Positions 11,031 to 20,848 of a DNA stretch of 64,000 nucleotides are shown piece by piece. The translations under genes and the position numbers were made by a program. Location of the stretch: assembly GCA_003996215.1 (NCBI GenBank), contig QJPP01005199.1, forward strand, positions 27,685 to 91,684, written 5' to 3'. A model generated the notes under the pieces. It did not search any database, had not been told where the DNA came from, and worked only from the letters and a program-made list of their open reading frames with translations. Each line of letters starts with the position of its first letter. The first letter of the stretch is position 1. The stretch is from Jaltomata sinuosa (lineage: Eukaryota; Streptophyta; Magnoliopsida; Solanales; Solanaceae).

Positions 11031-12740
11031 AGGCCCAAGGAATTCATTCTCTCACTCTTTAATTTTGTACTAAATTAAAGCACTGAGGACAGTGCTATGT
11101 TTAAGTGTGGGGTGGGGGGAATAGAATTCCTGGGATATTCATTGCTAAATCTTGAGTATGTAGTGGGCGTTGTGTGACTAGTTTTTGCTGATTTAGTATG
11201 ATTGTAGGTAGTATAATTTTTTTTTTGGTTAGGTTCCTCGCCTTTTGTTTTTGGTTCTTTTCCTAAGGATAGTCCCTTTGAACCGGGTAGATTTATTTTA
11301 GTATAGATATTTTTATGTAATTCATAGTAGTAATGACTTGTCCTGATGATGGATGGATGATGACTGTCTTAAGGAAAAATTAGTCATAGTAGGAGCCTTG
11401 CCTTTGGAACTTTGAAATCCCACTTGGAGTCTTAGCTAGACGTCATGGGTAGTTTATCATAAGCCATACGAGCAAGTAAGAATTTCATTAGAGACATATA
11501 GGCTCTTTAACTGGACTTGAAAAAATGAAAAAAACGGGCTTAAATGTGTAAAATAACTCAATGTGTTTGTGTATGAGCATACAAGTGTACTCTTCCGGTA
11601 TATGAATCAGGGTGCCATGTGTTGTGAGTTTTTGATTGGTTTCTTGCATATAATAGCATCTAGAACTTTCCCCGTGTGTGTGTGTGAAGTGTGACTAGCA
11701 TGAAATTTGTGGGATATGATTAAGGCATTTTCTTGGAAAGCCATTTTTCTTGTTTCTTTGATGATTGTTTGTGCAACCTTGACATTACCACTAGTAAAGC
11801 CCCTTTGAGCCTTAAAGCCTATTTCTTTATCAAGCCGAATAATAAGCTTATCAACTTTGTTGATACCCTATGTGAATTTGATCTAAATGAAAGTCCCCAT
11901 TGCATTGTGTAATTGAAAAGTTGTTGAAAAAATAAGGAAACGAAAGAAGAAGGGTAGATGAAATGGGAAGGTGAATGTAGTGAAAGAAAGATATGGAACC
12001 CGATTAAAAAATTGCAAAGTACTTGTTGTTAGGACTCAAAAGAAAATAAATAAATAAATAAATAAAAAGGTGTGCTAGAAACAAGTACGCATTAACTAAA
12101 GGGCAAAAACTAGATAGAATAAGTGGTAGTGCGAGAATGTATGAACATAAGAGAAAATACAAAAGAAGGAGAAAGAAAGAGTAAGTGTAGTATCTTGAAC
12201 ATGTGCAATAGGGAAAAGAGTCACTATATACTTAAAAGTATCCTACCCATCCTGAAGCCAACATTACAACCAAACGAAAGTCCTTTTGATTCTATGAATG
12301 TGAGTGCTTGGTTGAGTTCACCATACACTAAGGGCAAGCCTATGGTATATTATGATATGTTTGATACTTCGTTTGAGAGAGTACGTGCTTTACTGTTCAA
12401 AATACCCCATTGGAATTAAATTTGTGTGAATGAAATAGGAGAAATACTAAAATAGTGAGGGCACTCATGACATATATTTGGTAGTAATATTACTTTCTTT
12501 GTTTACACATAAACACGTTGGCCCGGTATTGTGGTAAAGATATGGTTATAGAGGGTGTGTTGTTTCAAGTGAAAAGATCTTAATGCTAAAAAAGTTGTAT
12601 GGATAGTGCTTGATGAACGGACTACAAAAGCATGATTAAAAATTGTCTAGTTATGTTCAAGTGAGGGTGGACAGCTCCTTAGGAGTTTATGGTGAAGCAT
12701 AGCATAGATGGTAGTGAGTTGTTCGAGGAAAAACAAAGGT
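11031..12740 (+). other. 3' noncoding region of element B with an internal PPT-like tract
   Basis: No gene. A purine tract TTAAGTGTGGGGTGGGGGGA lies at 11100-11119, 1.6 kb before the LTR and similar to the tract that actually abuts the LTR (12741-12755). A short (AAAT)n run lies at about 12045-12066. The rest has no recognised structure. A 98-codon open frame at 12123-12419 has no recognisable similarity and is not called. Confidence 0.5.
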
Positions 12741-12755
12741 TTAAGTGTGGTGTGG
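12741..12755 (+). other. Polypurine tract of element B
   Basis: TTAAGTGTGGTGTGG immediately before the TG of the 3' LTR, the expected position of the plus-strand primer. Confidence 0.65.
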
Positions 12756-14101
12756 TGATCTTGGGCATATTTATATGCCCGTCTAACGTATTTTACCCAT
12801 ATTTACCCTATGTTTTAAGAACATCCCTTACTATATTTTGTGTGTTTTGAGTTGAATTGCTATATTATGTACTGAGACACATGATTAGATAGTTTTAGGA
12901 AATGTGACGCGGGAAACTAACCATTGGAAGATGAAACGAAAGAGTAAAGCATAGAAGCAAGTTCGTGGAATGCCTGGGAGCAAACAAACAAAGAAGACTG
13001 GGCATTGGCGCCTTGGTGGGGCACCGCCCCAGACCCAAAACTTCAAAAGACCATCATTGGTGCCTTAGTGGGGCGCCGCCCCATGGCCTAAACTATAGAA
13101 GACTGACTCTGGTGCTATGGTGGGGTGGCGCGCTTAGCTCCAACCTGACGTGATTTTTCATCTTTATCTTGGTCCGAATCCAAGAAGGAAAAGGGGTTAT
13201 TTCCCAAGCCCAATAAATAGAACATTTTGCATATTTTGTAAGGGTTCCGTCATATTTTCAAAGCATAAGGAAGAGAATATATTTCACCATTAGGTTTCTT
13301 TTCTTCTTCCTTTTCTTAGCCATTATTTGAATAAAAATAATATTATTTGTGTTCTTGGTTAGCATGGGTGGCTAAGAACCATTGTTCTGGGGTTATGGCT
13401 ACAAACGCATGATTAGTAATATGAATTTGGATTGATTAGTTCATTTAACATTACTAGTTGTTCTTATATTTCTGTATTTAGTATTTTGATGCTTGATCGC
13501 CATTAAGATAAATCTATAATCTTATTGTGAACTCGAGAGAAGAATCAATAAGATAGACTGAGGATTATAGGGAGCAAGACCTCTCTTTTATTACGTAAAG
13601 CGTAGGTTTGCAACTAGGATAGGCATATACCTAGAATGCCTTGTTTGGTTTATACGGAAAGATATATAAAAGCGTTCGGAATAAGATGTCACATCCTCGC
13701 TCAAAGATGTAGTTGTGATACTATTCTGGATAGGCGATTAGAGGCTCAGAAGACCATAGTCGTAAAATCAACCCCAAAAATTAGCAACTAGGTCAGACGA
13801 ATGATTCGATTCAAGGGAATTCTACTCATGATTGAGAAATAAAGTTGTAACCCTGGAATTCTCTCTAAACTTGGAACAACATTCATTAATTACTTGCTTT
13901 CAGTTCTCTTAATTTGTTTTATATTTTTAGTTACTACACACTCATACTCCAGTTACTTACATACTTGTTTAGCCTAGCGGTATAAGTATAATTTAGAAAA
14001 ATTGCTAAATTAGAAGTCTCTTGGGTATGATATTCGGACAAAACAGTCTATATTACTTGGACGACCACATACACTTGCGTGTGAGTGGAAAGTCGCTAAC
14101 A
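12756..14101 (+). repeat. 3' LTR of element B
   Basis: 1346 bp, TGATCTTGGG...GTCGCTAACA. The GC-rich palindromic cassette is at about 12995-13140, with GGCGCC, GGGGCGCC and GGCGCGC units. A TATA-like AATAAATAG is at 13212-13220, about 70 bp after the cassette. This TATA segment is deleted in the 5' LTR. Followed by ACCAC (14102-14106), the right target-site copy. Confidence 0.88.
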
Positions 14102-14794
14102 ACCACCCACAAGGTTGTTGGCCATAGACTCGTTCATTGAATTTAAAGCCCCATAAAAGCTTGGAAGAAGGACATTATATGACAATCCATGATTGGGGCA
14201 CAACAAGGGTTTTATTTTAAACCTCAGCCACGCCTCATTTAATGGTTCGTGTTAGAGTTGATGAAAATTAGTGATTTCATTCCTCAATTGCATCATTCTT
14301 GTGGGAGGGAATAATCTCACCATTAATACTTTGATAAGACAATTTCATGTGGTGATTTAGCCTTCTGGAAGCTCCTCTTAGCATGTCGTGGATTCCCTTG
14401 TGATAGAGAAAGGAAACAAGCGAAGCCAGATGGATTCTTGGGGGATGTTGTGGAAGATAAACGGTTGGCTTATCTAGCTGAAGTATTGGATGTGCCTATT
14501 TGCATCTTCATGTGTAGCCCCTCCAAACAATCCTTTCATTTGTATGAGGTGGAGCATGGTACTCATGACATGAAATACCGCATTACCAACCATGGGAGGT
14601 AGGCGGATTGCACCTACCCGACCTTGACTATCGGGCTCAAGGGTTGCGTCCATAAATCCATCTACACTTTCATTATTGCCAATTTTTCTCATGGGCGGCC
14701 TGCTCAACAATCAAAAATAACAAACAAAGTAAAAAAAGAACAAAAACTCAAAAAGTGATTGCAAATGTCAATCAAAAGTCTACTCAAAACTAAT
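14102..14794 (-). pseudogene. Element A gag, N-terminal part
   Basis: Begins with the right target-site copy of element B (14102-14106, ACCAC). On the minus strand, 14710-14474 is open and contains HVMSTMLHLIQMKGLFGGAT, the counterpart of the STMIQLLNLRGVFRGAA region of element F's gag. Further down, degraded sequence gives RMMQLRNEITNF, NEAWLRFK and FYGALNSMNESMANNLVGG (14170-14107), matching F's RMIQLRDEISNF, HETWLRFK and FYRALNSATKPTLDNAAGG. The reading stops exactly at element B's target site and resumes at 2040, proving the nested order. Frameshifts and stops are present. Confidence 0.75.
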
Positions 14795-14812
14795 TCCCCG
14801 GCAACGGTGCTA
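14795..14812 (-). other. Primer-binding site of element A
   Basis: The plus strand reads TCCCCGGCAACGGTGCTA. The minus strand is the TGGCGCCGTTGCCGGGGA-type PBS of Athila/Tat elements with two changes. It lies 5-6 bp inside the LTR end, as in element F. Confidence 0.75.
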
Positions 14813-14817
14813 TTTTT

Positions 14818-15754
14818 TATAACGCTAAAGTAACACTCTCCGTACGGAGGTGATAGCGATCGTCACAGCAAATCAAATTTTATATCCCCCATAGAAGTTA
14901 GGGTTGATCCCAGAGAGAAATGGTAGAGTTTCCTATAATATTGTCATATATTAATCACCAATAGAGTAGTCGTTCAAACAACAAGAAGAGTAAAAAAGGG
15001 GAAATCAGGGAATTGGGAATCTAGCACAATCGCAATCAATTAAGGATTTAAAGTAAAAATAGATTTGTATCAAGAGAGAGGATGACTAGGGGTATGTTTC
15101 TGATGGCACTTAAACATGGGATAGGGCACTTGTTCAGTTATGCAAATTCTTAATAAACGACATAGGTAGCGTTGGTTTAGTTATGAATGTTAATCTTTCA
15201 ATCCAACAAACATATTTCCCATGGTCTTTGTTCGAGCACCATGGTTTCAATATTAACCAACCAATACAAGTTTTGGAAAGTCAAACTATCTCTAGCTTAA
15301 ACTCTTAAATGGGTGTTTTCTGGAAAATTGAGCTATTTCTAGCCTTAACCTAAATGGAAATCCAAAGTACCCACTAGTGAATTCTTATCCAAAATTATGA
15401 ACCTCTTTCTCAAGCAAAAAAACAATCAAGTAATTTCAATCAATGTTTACAACCATCAATTTTAGAGTTAAAACATGGAGAATTCACTAGACCCATATCA
15501 ACTTAGCAATTATAAGGACAATTAAACAAGACCCATACCCAAATTCAAAAACCCATCATACACATACCCCTAGACAAGGAAACTAGCCACTCATGCTAAA
15601 GGAAATAGAGATTATACCAAGTGGGTAATTCAAATTCATTTTCATTAATGGAGCTAATAACCAATATCCAAGCTCAATAGTACAAAAAATAGTGAATCCA
15701 AGGTTGAAGATGGAGAGAATGGAGTAAAACCCTCTATTTTTCCTTGGGAGAGAA
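14818..15754 (-). repeat. Element A 5' LTR, part next to the PBS
   Basis: Starts near TATAACGC beside the PBS and runs to the GAGAA target site of element C (15750-15754). The remaining part of the LTR is 23704-24256. Together they give an LTR of about 1.49 kb. No gene in this stretch. The leader-like segment just left of element C contains CTCTCTCC/CTTCTC-type pyrimidine runs on the minus strand. Confidence 0.7.
15750..15754. repeat. Target-site duplication of element C (GAGAA)
   Basis: GAGAA precedes the TGTCACG terminus at 15755, and GAGAA (23699-23703) follows the GCGTGACA terminus at 23698. A perfect 5-bp duplication confirms both ends of the inserted DNA. Confidence 0.85.
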
Positions 15755-15878
15755 TGTCACGCCTCAAATCCCATTAGACGGACAGGCACCTGATGCCCTA
15801 AGGGCTCGAGAGAACCAACTTATAACTTGTGATTACATGCATATAACTATGACGATTAAAAAGATTTGACAAGGAAAA
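15755..15878 (-). repeat. Inverted U5-terminus stub at the left end of element C
   Basis: Begins TGTCACGCCTCAAATCCCAT. Its first about 119 bp match, as a reverse complement with scattered differences, 23586-23698, the last 113 bp of the 3' LTR. The shared run extends through GGCTCGAGAGAAC, ACTTATAAC, ATATAACTATGAC, ATTAAAAAG and TTTGACAAG. Five bases (GAAAA) then lead to the PBS. U3 and R of a 5' LTR are absent. Confidence 0.85.
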
Positions 15879-15879
15879 G

Positions 15880-15890
15880 TGGTATCAGAG
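15880..15890 (+). other. Primer-binding site of element C
   Basis: TGGTATCAGAG, complementary to the 3' end of initiator tRNA-Met, the usual PBS of chromoviruses. The next bases (TAGGTC) diverge from the longer consensus. Confidence 0.8.
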
Positions 15891-16048
15891 TAGGTCATTT
15901 ATGGGTGTGTTGTGCACCATATACATAAACAGGAGTCTACATGACATTTAGGAGTTGTCTCTTTTCTTTCATCTCTTAGATCATGCAATAGAGCCAATGC
16001 TGTTGGATTATCGTATCTAACCTTTAAATTATTTTCATTATAGCAAAA

Positions 16049-17265
16049 ATGCTAGTTACAAGGAGAAGTAAGAGTACAGGTAAGCAAGTAGATGTGGCTA
16101 CATGTGAAGGGACCAGTAAATCACCACCTAGATGAGCTAATCAAAGTGAGGCTCAAGATATGTCTCTATCATAGACTTTCTCTACTCCTTCATCTCCAAA
16201 AGAGCTAAGGAGGGCAGCAGCACCCCAAGAACCACCTGTTAATGCTACCGAGCAAGATTTAAAGAATGCAGTTCAATTGTTGACTCTTATAGTTGTTGGT
16301 GAAGGCCAAGGGCAAGCAGGTCCAATTGCAGGTACTAGTGGTGCAGATAGGGCAGCTAGCGTGTGGATACTTGATTTCCTTAATTTGGACCCTCTATCAT
16401 TCACCGGGTCAGATCCTAATGAAGATCTGCAAGATTTTATTGATCAAATCCAAAGGACCTTGGATATTATGCATGTATCTAGTAAAGAAGCAGTTGAGCT
16501 GGCAGTATATAGATTAAAGGGTGTGGCTATGGTATGAAGCTTGGAAACAATCTAGCGCTAGAAATGTACCTTTAGCTAAATGGAAAGAGTTCGAAAAGGA
16601 TTTCTTTGACCATTATCTACTATTGGAGATCCAGGAGGCCCGTGCAACTCAGTTCTTAAATCTTCACCAAGGAAATATGAGCGTTAGAGAGTATAGTCTC
16701 AAGTTTAATTCTTTAGTCAGGTATGCTCCTAATGTAGTAGCTACTATGGAGGATAGAGTTCATCGATACATGGATAGATTAGATTCATATCTGGTTAGGG
16801 ATTGTACTATTGTTTCTTTGAACAAAGACATGGATATAGAAAGGATACAAGCTTTTGCACAAAAGATGGAGGATCGAAGGCAAAGAAGAAGGGCACAAGA
16901 GTCACAAAGAGGGCATTCCAAGAGGTCTAGGTCTATGGGGAATTTTACACCATCCCAAGGTGAGTTTAGGCCTCGGTTTCCTAATAGATTGCCTAGGCCA
17001 TCATCATCCTACTCTACAGCTAGTGCTCCACCTTGATTTCAAGGGTCTAAGTGTAATTAGTTTGGGAAAAGAAGTGAAAGCCAAGGTTCACAAATAGCGG
17101 GGTACCAAGAGCAGGGAAGTATAAGTCAATCAGGACCTCCGTGATAGCCTTGTAAACAATGTAGAAGACATCATCTAGGTACATGTCAGTATGGGACAGA
17201 TGCTTGCTTCTGGTGTGGTACACCAGGACATATAATGAGGAATTGCCCTAAAAGGGGTATGGGTG
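16049..17265 (+). pseudogene. Element C gag
   Basis: Starts at ATG 16049 (MLVTRRSKSTGKQ). The capsid-like core includes FLNLDPLSFTGSDPNEDLQD (about 16377-16435), YEAWKQSS and FEKDFFDHYLL (about 16527-16615), and NMSVREYSLKFNSLVRYAP (about 16675-16730). The basic region is RRQRRRAQES. A zinc knuckle, CFWCGTPGHIMRNC (about 17205-17247), has all four C-C-H-C ligands. Stops at about 16134 and 16170, a frameshift near 16520 and stops at 17034 and about 17095 inactivate it. Confidence 0.8.
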
Positions 17266-17990
17266 GTATGGCCCAACCTACTGGATCATCTGCCGTATTA
17301 TCATCATTAGTGCCTCCTTTAAGTAGGGGTCTAAAAATGCCTACAGTTCATGGTAGAGGTGTTAGAGGAGCAGCTAGTTCCAGCGGAGTACGAAATCGTA
17401 CATATGCTCTATCGGATCGACAACATTTGGAGACTTCACTTGATGTGGTTACAGGTACATTGTCCATATTTTCACATATTGTATATGCATTAATCGATCT
17501 GGGCTCTACATTATCATACGTCACCCCATTGATTGCTGGGAAGTTTAAAAGAATATCAGAATTATTGGTTAAACTATTTGAAGTATCTACGCTGGTTGGC
17601 AAGTCTATTATAGCTAAAAGAGTCTATCGTAATTGCATAGTAACTATTTGTGATCGTGATACATTGGCTGACCTTGTTGAGTTAGAAATGGTAGAGTTTG
17701 ATGTTATAATGGGTATGGATTAGTTGTCTTCTTGTTATGCCACGATAGATTGCCGAGCTAAAAAGGTGCGTTTTCATTTTCCGAAAGAGACAGTCCTTGA
17801 ATGGAGAAGTAATATTGGGGTGCCAAGAGGTAAGTTTATTTCTTATCTTAAGGCAAAGAAGATGATGTCCAAGGAGTACATATGTCATCTAGTGAGAGTG
17901 AGAGATATCGATGTGGAGTCACTAACTCTTCAATCCATTCCAGTGTTAACTGAATTTTCTGATGTATTTCCCGAAGAGCTTCCAGGTTTG
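17266..17990 (+). pseudogene. Element C aspartic protease
   Basis: The retropepsin domain is readable from about 17400: QHLETSLDVVTGTLSIFSHI, then YALIDLGSTLSYVTPLIAGK. The active-site triad is DLG where DSG is usual in this lineage, a likely inactivating change. VEFDVIMGMD (about 17693-17722) is the second conserved strand, followed directly by a TAG. The frame continues to ELPGLPLE at about 18000, where RT begins. 162 and 92 codons remain open on either side of the stop. Confidence 0.75.
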
Positions 17991-19290
17991 CCTCTAGAAT
18001 GAGAAATAGAGTTTGGTATTGATGTGATTCCAGGTATCTAACCTACATCCATCCCTCCATATAGAATGGCCCCAGAAAAATTATGAGAACTAAAGGATCA
18101 ACTAAAAGATTTATTAGAAAAGGGATTCATAAGTCCTAGTATGTCCCCTTGGGGTGCACCAGTTTTATTTGTACGTTAGAAAGATGGATCATTGAGAATG
18201 TGTATTGACTACCGGCATTTGAATAAGGTGATGATTAAGAACAAATATCCCCTCCCTAGAATTGATGATTTATTTGATCAACTACATGGTGCTAAGTGTT
18301 TCTCAAAGATTGACTTGAGGTTGGGTTATCATCAAGTAAAAGTCAAAGAGAAAGATATACCAAAGATAGCTTTTCGAACATGGTATGGTCATTTTAAGTT
18401 TTTAGTTATGTCATTTGGGCTAACAAATGCACCGGCAACTTTTATGGATTTGATGAATAGGGTGTTCAAGCCATTCTTGGATGTGTTCGTGATAGTATTC
18501 ATAGATGATATCTTGGTCTATTCAAGATCAAAAGAGGACCATTCTAATCACTTGTGGAAGGTGTTACAAATTCTTCGTGATCCTAAGCTATATGCAAAGT
18601 TTTCTAAATGTGAGTTTTGGTTAAAATCTGTGGCACTCTTGGGTCGTATTGTCTCTGATGAAGGAATAAGGGTTGATGCTCAAAAGATAGAAGCCATGAA
18701 GAACTGGCCAAGACCTACAACACCTATGGAGGTCCATAGTTTCCTTGGTTTGGCAGGTTATTAAAGAAGGTTTGTTGAAGGATTTTCTCCCATTTCTGCA
18801 CCCTTAACAAAGCTAACACACAAGGCAGCCAAGTTTCGATGGAGTGATGCATGCGAAAGAATCTTTCAAGAGCTGAAGGAGAAGTTGACTTCTACACCTG
18901 TATTGGTACTTCCAGAAGGTACAGAAGGGTATGCAGTGTATTGTGATGCTTCGGCAGTGGGCTTAGTATGTGTATTGATGCAGCATGGTAAATTTATAGC
19001 GTATGCCTCAAGACAGTTGTGGCCACATGAGAAAAATTATCCAACCCATGATCTAGAGCTAGTAGCGGTTGTATTTGCTTTGAAGATATGGCGCCACTAC
19101 TTTTATGGAGTTCATGTTGACATATATACTGACCACAAGAGTTTGCAATATATCTTTAAGCAGAAGGATCTGAATTTGAGGCAGGGAAGATGGCTTGAGT
19201 TTTTAAAATATTATGATGTTTATATCTTGTATCATCCAGGGAAAGCAAATATAGTAGCCGATGCTTTAAGTCATAAGATGATGGCAAGCA
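17991..19290 (+). pseudogene. Element C reverse transcriptase and RNase H
   Basis: RT begins after EIEFGIDVIPG (18003). Motifs: MCIDYRHLNKVMIKNKYPLP (18198), FSKIDLRLGYHQVKV, MSFGLTNAPATFMDLMNRVF and the catalytic VFIDDILVYSRS (about 18497-18530). HSFLGLAGY ends at a TAA (18762). RNase H follows as YAVYCDASAVGLVCVLMQ (about 18930), HDLELVAVVFALKIWRHYFY and YTDHKSLQYIF (about 19120). It ends with KANIVADALSHK (about 19240). Stops also at 18000, 18040, 18084 and 18177. 18885-19466 is one open frame. Confidence 0.86.
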
Positions 19291-19299
19291 CCTACGGGA

Positions 19300-20465
19300 A
19301 GTCCATTGAAAGACAAAGAATTGCTAAGGATCTACACCAACTAGCTAGCTTGGGGGTTTGCCTTCTTGAATCTATGGATGAAGTGGTTATCGTGCAAAAT
19401 ACAACAGAATCTTCATTACTGGCTGAAGTGCAAAAGAATAAATATAAGGATCCTATTCTATTATAGCTCAAGGAGAATGTACAACAAGGTCTGACAAAGG
19501 CATTTGAGCTTACACAAGATGGAGCACTTCGGTGACAAAATAGATTGTGTGTACCTAATGTAAATGAACTAAGAAAGAGTATTATGACAGAAGCACATCA
19601 TTCAAGATACTCTGTTCATCCGGGATCAACCAAAATGTATCATGACTTGAAAGAAGTGTATTGGTGGAGTGACAAGAAGAAGAATATTGCAGAATTTGTT
19701 GTTCAATTTCCAAATTGTCAACAAGTTAAAGTTGAGTACCAAAAGCCTGGAGGTTATATGCAACATATAGATCTTCTAATTTGGCAGTGGGACATGATCA
19801 ACATAGATTTTATCTCTAGTTTGCCCCGCACATTTCAGAAATTTTATTCCATATGGGTAATAGTTGATAGACTCACCAAATCAGCACATTTCTTGCCGAT
19901 CAAGACTACTTATACAGTTGAAGAGTATGCAAGGTTGTATATTAAAGTGATAGTTTGGCTAGATGGAATGCCAGTCTCTATTATATCTGATAGGAGAGCT
20001 CAATTCACCACAAATTTTTGGAAGTCATTTCAGAAGAGTTTGGGGACACAAGTGAATTTAAGTACAACTTTCACCCTCAAATGGATGGTCAGGCAGAACG
20101 TACAATCCAAACACTTGAGGATATGTTGCAAACTTGTGTATTAGACTTCAATGGTAGCTTGGATGACCATTTTCCGCTTATTGAGTTTGCTTACAATAAT
20201 AGCTACCATTCAAGTATCAAAATGGCACCTTATGAAGCTTTATATGGGACAAAGTTTAGATCACCAATCGAATGGTTTGAAATGGGTGAAACTGCCTTAT
20301 TTGGGCCAGATCTTGTTCATCAAGCTATGGAAAAAATTAAGGTGATACAACACCGGCTAGCAACACCTCAAAGTCGAAGAGTTGGCCAAGTCGCATATGA
20401 GTTGGAGATACCCCAAGAGCTTGCAACATTTCATTCGGTATTTCATGTCTCGATGCTTTGAAAGT
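19300..20465 (+). pseudogene. Element C integrase
   Basis: The zinc-binding region HHSRYSVHPGSTKMYHDLKE...FPNCQQVK (about 19593-19735) has one Cys of the HHCC set replaced by Phe. The core is WDMINIDFISSLPR (Asp, about 19790), IISDRRAQFTTNFWKSF (Asp, about 19980) and QMDGQAERTIQTLEDMLQT (Glu, about 20078). A frameshift near 20020-20060 separates the last motif from the first two. The tail ends with LATFHSVFHVSML before a TGA (20459). Confidence 0.83.
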
Positions 20466-20725
20466 GTATAGGTGACCAATCCCATATTACTCCTATTGAA
20501 GATGTACAAGTTATGGGAGATCTCACTTATGAAGAAGTACCCATTGCTATTCTGGATCAACAAGTTAAGAGGTTAAGAAATAAGGAAGTAGCTTTCATAA
20601 AATTACTATGAAGGAACCAACAACTAGAAGAAGTTACATGGGAAATGGAAGAAGCAATAAAATCCAAATATCCTCATCTATTTCAGTTCGATGAGAAATA
20701 TGAAAATGTTGAGTTGAGATGTTGA
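20466..20725 (+). pseudogene. Element C chromodomain tail
   Basis: In the frame continuing after TGA 20459: DLTYEEVPIAILDQQVKRLR, then NKEVAFIKLL, a TGA where Trp is usual, then EEVTWEMEEAIKSKYPHLF. This is the integrase-linked chromodomain of Tekay/Del chromoviruses, thought to steer integration to modified chromatin. Two in-frame stops. Confidence 0.75.
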
Positions 20726-20835
20726 CACGTAAGTATAAGCCTATATGTATTATGTGGCTAATAGTAGTACTTAACTTAGTCTTGAACTTGTTTGGGCTGG
20801 CTAATTATGCTAACATTTGAGGACGAATGTTTTTT

Positions 20836-20848
20836 AAGGGGAGGAGGA
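20836..20848 (+). other. Polypurine tract of element C
   Basis: AAGGGGAGGAGGA directly before TGTAACACCCC, the start of the 3' LTR. Confidence 0.8.

Larger units (their letters stand above)
2046..14101 (+). mobile_element. Element B: Athila-like LTR retrotransposon with env-like region
   Basis: Plus-strand element with two recognisable LTRs (2046-3358 and 12756-14101) starting TGATCTTGGGCATATT. Internal order is gag, protease, RT, RNase H, integrase, post-integrase motif, promoter-like spacer, env-like ORF, long noncoding tail and polypurine tract, as in Athila elements. The PBS is missing: only AGATTTTTG follows the 5' LTR before gag-like sequence. Every coding domain carries stops or frameshifts, so the element is dead. 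It sits inside gag of element A in opposite orientation. Confidence 0.88.

Noticed and set aside
15880..15890. tRNA-Met-like sequence
   Set aside because: Only the primer-binding stretch is present; no cloverleaf surrounds it.
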